Of a stretch of 64,000 bases of DNA, positions 61,491 through 64,000 are shown in pieces (the first letter of the stretch is position 1; each line of letters begins with the position of its first letter). Origin of the DNA: Bacteroidota bacterium. GTDB lineage: Bacteria > Bacteroidota > Bacteroidia > J057 > JADKCL01. Under the pieces are notes generated by a model that searched no databases, was not told where the DNA came from, and worked only from the letters and a program-made list of their open reading frames with translations. The DNA lies in assembly GCA_016718825.1 (NCBI GenBank), contig JADKCL010000003.1, positions 62,001 through 126,000 on the forward strand, in the 5' to 3' direction. The position numbers were made by a program, and so were the translations under genes.

Positions 61491-62233
61491 CAAGAATGCA
61501 GTTTAGCCAGCTTACCCAAATCCTCGGGCGTGTCCACCGCCTGCGATTCGAGAGTTGTTTCGGCGACGTAAATGGGCATGCCGTGTTCCATCCATCGCAA
61601 TTGCTCTAAGGATTCGGCCTTTTCCAGCATCCCGCGTTGCATCCCTCGTATGCGCGAGAGCCCTTCTTTGGAATAGCCATAAATGCCAATATGCTTGAAA
61701 TAACCGCGTTCGCGCAAGAATTCTGCCTCCTGCGTCGTGTCGCGCATATACGGGATCGGACTCCGGCTGAAATAAATCGCTTGACCGTCCAATGCAAAAA
61801 CGACCTTGATCGTATTCGGATTTTGCAATTCGTTCAAGTCGGCCAATTGCTTCACAAGCGTCCCGACAAAGGCGCCCGTGCGGCTACGCAAGATATCGCA
61901 GACTTGGTCGATTTGTCGCGGATCGATATAGGGTTCGTCGCCTTGAATGTTGATGTAGGCTTCAAATTCAGGCATTTTCTCGGCGACTTCCAAGATTCTG
62001 TCCGTGCCGCTCGGATGCGCATTCGAAGTCAAAATGACCTTGCCGCCAAATCCCGTCACATGGTCGAAGATGCTTGCATCATCCGTGGCAACATAAACGT
62101 CGGCCAAACCCCGTGCTTTGCAAGCCTGTTCATAGACGCGCTGCACCATTGACTTGCCTGCGATCTCGACCAAGGGCTTGCCCGGAAAGCGCGTCGAAGC
62201 AAACCGCGCTGGAATCACTCCCAAAATTTTCAT
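61490..62233 (-). CDS. kdsB: 3-deoxy-manno-octulosonate cytidylyltransferase
   Basis: A 247-residue nucleotidyltransferase that activates Kdo as CMP-Kdo for lipopolysaccharide core synthesis. It has the KdsB signatures: IPARFASTRFPGKPLVEIAGKSMVQRVYEQA (about 7-37, quoted in part), VYVATDD, TSNAHPSGTDR (about 70-80), INIQGDEPYIDP (about 94-105) with the catalytic Asp, and YFSRSPIPYMRD with KHIGIYGY. Length is normal. It overlaps the NfeD gene by 4 bases upstream and the Rof-like gene by one base, so three genes are translated together. Confidence 0.95.
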   Translation of the reverse strand: MKILGVIPARFASTRFPGKPLVEIAGKSMVQRVYEQACKARGLADVYVATDDASIFDHVTGFGGKVILTSNAHPSGTDRILEVAEKMPEFEAYINIQGDEPYIDPRQIDQVCDILRSRTGAFVGTLVKQLADLNELQNPNTIKVVFALDGQAIYFSRSPIPYMRDTTQEAEFLRERGYFKHIGIYGYSKEGLSRIRGMQRGMLEKAESLEQLRWMEHGMPIYVAETTLESQAVDTPEDLGKLAKLHS

Positions 62234-63582
62234 GCACCCGTGATTTTTTTCACGATCAAACTTAAGCTTTTCACGCGTTCGATAATCACGCGCTCGCCTT
62301 TTCCGATGTAACCTTCGTTGGCCTCGGCATCATATTGTTTGCCACCTATATATATGTGTCCTACCGGGCGCAGGTCCGTGATCGCATCAGCCTCCAATCC
62401 TACCAAGGCCAAAAGATCTTTGGGCAACGCGGTATAGCCATCATTTTTATCCTGTGTTGTTTGGTCGACAAACGGATGGGCCGCTTTGGAAGAAACCAGG
62501 AATTTCGCGGCCCAAAGCACGAGAATGATCGCGATGCTCAGAAAGACCAGCACGGAGGCCACCGTACTCAAAATCTCAGGCAGGGTGACATAGTCGAGAT
62601 TCGTTCCATTGTTTTCCAGCATGGCAGCCGTGACCCCTAACAAGGTCAAAATCAGCCCTAAAACACCTGCGACGCCAAATCCCGGCAAGACAAACAACTC
62701 CAAGGCCAAGAGAATGACACCGAGAATGAACACCGCAACTTCCCAGCTTTCAGCAAGTCCATTCACATAATGCGGCACAAAAAAGAGGAAGGCGGCCATC
62801 AGTGCAATGATCCCGCCTTTGCCCATCCCGGCAGTTTTCAATTCCAGAAAAATGCCCGCAAACAACAAAATCAACAAAATCGAACTCACCGCGGGGAGAT
62901 TGAGAAAGTCGATCACTTTGTCGGCTTTGGTGCCTTCGTAGTAAATGAGCTGCGCATCCTGCAAACCGAATGCAGCTGCAACTTCTTTCAAATTCGCCTT
63001 TGTTCCTTCGGAATAGCCGTTGGCAATCGCATCTTGATTGGTAAACGTAATCACCTGTCCGGCAGGGCTCAGGCCTGGAATTTCCAGGTTTTGGTCGACC
63101 ATTTTCTCGGCAATCTTGGGATCGCGGCCCTTCACCTCGGCGGTTGCGCGCATCACGCCGCGCCAATAGCTCTGATATTTGTCGATGGCGGCTGCGCCCG
63201 TTTCACCATCCACGACGGTCGCCGCGCCGATGCTTGCTCCGGGAGCCATGAAAATCGAGTCGCAGGCGATGGAAATCAAGGCGCCTGCCGACCCGGCATT
63301 GCGATCGATGAAGACTGCGGTCGGAATCTTGCTGTCGAGGATGCGGGCACGAATGGTGTCTGCAAAATCCACGCGTCCGCCGTAGGTATCGAGGTGAATG
63401 ATGACCAAATCGGCCTTGGCCTCTGCTGCGGCATTAAATCCTCTGGTGAAATAGCGGGCTGCCGGACCGTGAACTTCGTCCTTCAAAGTCAGCACAAAGA
63501 CCTTTTGTTGTGCCGAAAGCATGTTCAGGAAGGCAAAAAAGCCCAAAAAGGCGATGAAAAAACGTTTTGTGTAAGGGTTCAT
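62230..63582 (-). CDS. NfeD family protein, membrane ClpP-class serine protease
   Basis: A 450-residue protein with a signal peptide (NPYTKRFFIAFLGFFAFLNML), an extracytoplasmic ClpP-like protease domain, then about five TM helices and a C-terminal NfeD OB domain. The protease part has IHLDTYGGRVDFADTIRAR and RNAGSAGALISIACDSI with nucleophile Ser98 (expected Ser-Lys dyad). The membrane part includes ELKTAGMGKGGIIAL and ALELFVLPGFGVAGVLG, and the tail VGHIYIGGKQYDAEANEGYIGKGERVIIERV is the OB fold. NfeD proteases act with stomatin-like proteins in membrane quality control; no stomatin gene is next to it in the window. First gene of the kdsB operon. Confidence 0.93.
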   Translation of the reverse strand: MNPYTKRFFIAFLGFFAFLNMLSAQQKVFVLTLKDEVHGPAARYFTRGFNAAAEAKADLVIIHLDTYGGRVDFADTIRARILDSKIPTAVFIDRNAGSAGALISIACDSIFMAPGASIGAATVVDGETGAAAIDKYQSYWRGVMRATAEVKGRDPKIAEKMVDQNLEIPGLSPAGQVITFTNQDAIANGYSEGTKANLKEVAAAFGLQDAQLIYYEGTKADKVIDFLNLPAVSSILLILLFAGIFLELKTAGMGKGGIIALMAAFLFFVPHYVNGLAESWEVAVFILGVILLALELFVLPGFGVAGVLGLILTLLGVTAAMLENNGTNLDYVTLPEILSTVASVLVFLSIAIILVLWAAKFLVSSKAAHPFVDQTTQDKNDGYTALPKDLLALVGLEADAITDLRPVGHIYIGGKQYDAEANEGYIGKGERVIIERVKSLSLIVKKITGA

Positions 63583-63653
63583 CTCAATTTCTTGACCAAT
63601 CTTTGTCCTTCATTACTCTAAATTTAGGCAAATAGTTTCAATTCCCGTCGCAG

Positions 63654-64000
63654 ATGTTGAAAATGCAAAGTCATCGGTTTGAAGCGCTTGTTTGGACAGT
63701 GCGTGTGGATGCAAAGGCGTCCACTTTGGCAGTGCAATTGCGAGATGGCACCCCAAAATGGGCGGGTTATTGCATGATCGACCTTGCAACCGGGCAAACC
63801 GGCCCGATCATTTCGCTCGAAAATGCCTGGTGGACCGAATTATTGGGCGTTTCGGGCAATTTGATGCAGATCGGGCGCTACGGTGACGGCGCATTGCCTG
63901 TCATTTCCGAAACTTTTGCCATTGACGGGACCCAAGCCTTGGTCATCACAGACTTCCAATGGAATCCTGAGGTACAGGAAGAAGAATTGAAGGTCCCTTC
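63654..64000 (+). CDS. Conserved hypothetical protein, N-terminal part (possibly DUF4905)
   Basis: An open frame from ATG 63654 runs off the window end with 115 complete codons read. It begins MLKMQSHRFEALVWTVRVDAK, then LAVQLRDGTPKWAGYCMIDLATG, WWTELLGVSGNLMQIGRYGDG and a TFAIDGTQALVITDFQWNPE segment: repeated (L/V)xVxLRDG and IDxxTG turns suggest a beta-propeller-like or PQQ-like repeat. It resembles the Bacteroidota DUF4905 family by memory. No signal peptide, so cytoplasmic or incompletely seen. It diverges from the NfeD operon across a short gap. Confidence 0.6.
   Translation, partial: MLKMQSHRFEALVWTVRVDAKASTLAVQLRDGTPKWAGYCMIDLATGQTGPIISLENAWWTELLGVSGNLMQIGRYGDGALPVISETFAIDGTQALVITDFQWNPEVQEEELKVP

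Overview
The window is a continuous stretch of a Bacteroidota chromosome with free-living, surface-degrading character. The evidence is: secreted proteins ending in type IX secretion (Por) C-terminal sorting domains; TAnnTTTG promoter elements of the Bacteroidota primary sigma factor; few Shine-Dalgarno sites; MeaB with a two-subunit methylmalonyl-CoA mutase; a very long ribosomal protein S1; and many Bacteroidota-restricted protein families. I cannot place it below phylum from sequence alone; a Saprospiria- or Sphingobacteriia-like lineage is a guess. I saw no tRNA, rRNA, CRISPR array, phage or insertion sequence.

Layout. 1-6.4 kb: 3' end of ffh, two tandem secreted paralogues with a remnant of a third, then TIGR02757, PrsW-type protease, a Cys/Met-metabolism PLP enzyme, EcsC-like protein and a small retropepsin cassette. 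6.4-8.3 kb: dnaA (with a frameshift) and a DnaA-box region that may be oriC. 8.3-14.4 kb: propionate route (mutA, mutB, meaB). 14.5-23.7 kb: IscA-like protein, LysE-type exporter, a frameshifted hypothetical gene, and a MoxR ATPase and CoxE-type VWA protein separated by three tandem membrane paralogues on the other strand, then DUF423 and an M32 carboxypeptidase. 23.9-30.9 kb, all minus strand: a split STAND-like NTPase/TPR pair with near-identical 120-bp TPR units, a RecD-like helicase and a 704-residue helical protein with a C-terminal winged helix. 31.6-40.3 kb: lhgO, a hypothetical, rdgB, udk, rpsA, a flavin reductase-like protein, a hypothetical and a GT-C-like membrane protein. 40.5-58 kb: a beta-glucan utilisation locus. 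58.4-64 kb: transglutaminase-like protein, HerA-like ATPase, a Rof-like/kdsB/nfeD operon and a partial gene.

The most notable unit is 40.5-58 kb. A Nudix-winged-helix (NrtR-like) regulator is divergent from a seven-gene operon (two outer-membrane barrels, two lipoproteins with carbohydrate-binding-like modules, a secreted binding protein, a clan GH-A glycosidase and a multi-module GH16 laminarinase-type enzyme). It faces a four-module surface glycan-binding protein and a GH3 beta-glucosidase. There is no SusC/SusD pair. Four copies of one palindrome (TTATTGTAAA / TTTACAATAA arms) lie only at the promoters of this locus, so it looks like a self-contained regulon.

A caution covers the whole window: at least five genes, including essential dnaA, are split by one-base indels, mostly in homopolymers, and one TPR unit is scrambled. 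Residual sequencing error is the simplest explanation, so broken genes here should not be read as pseudogenes without read support. Intergenic regions also carry unusual short-period repeats (about 7-12 bp), often just after stop codons.
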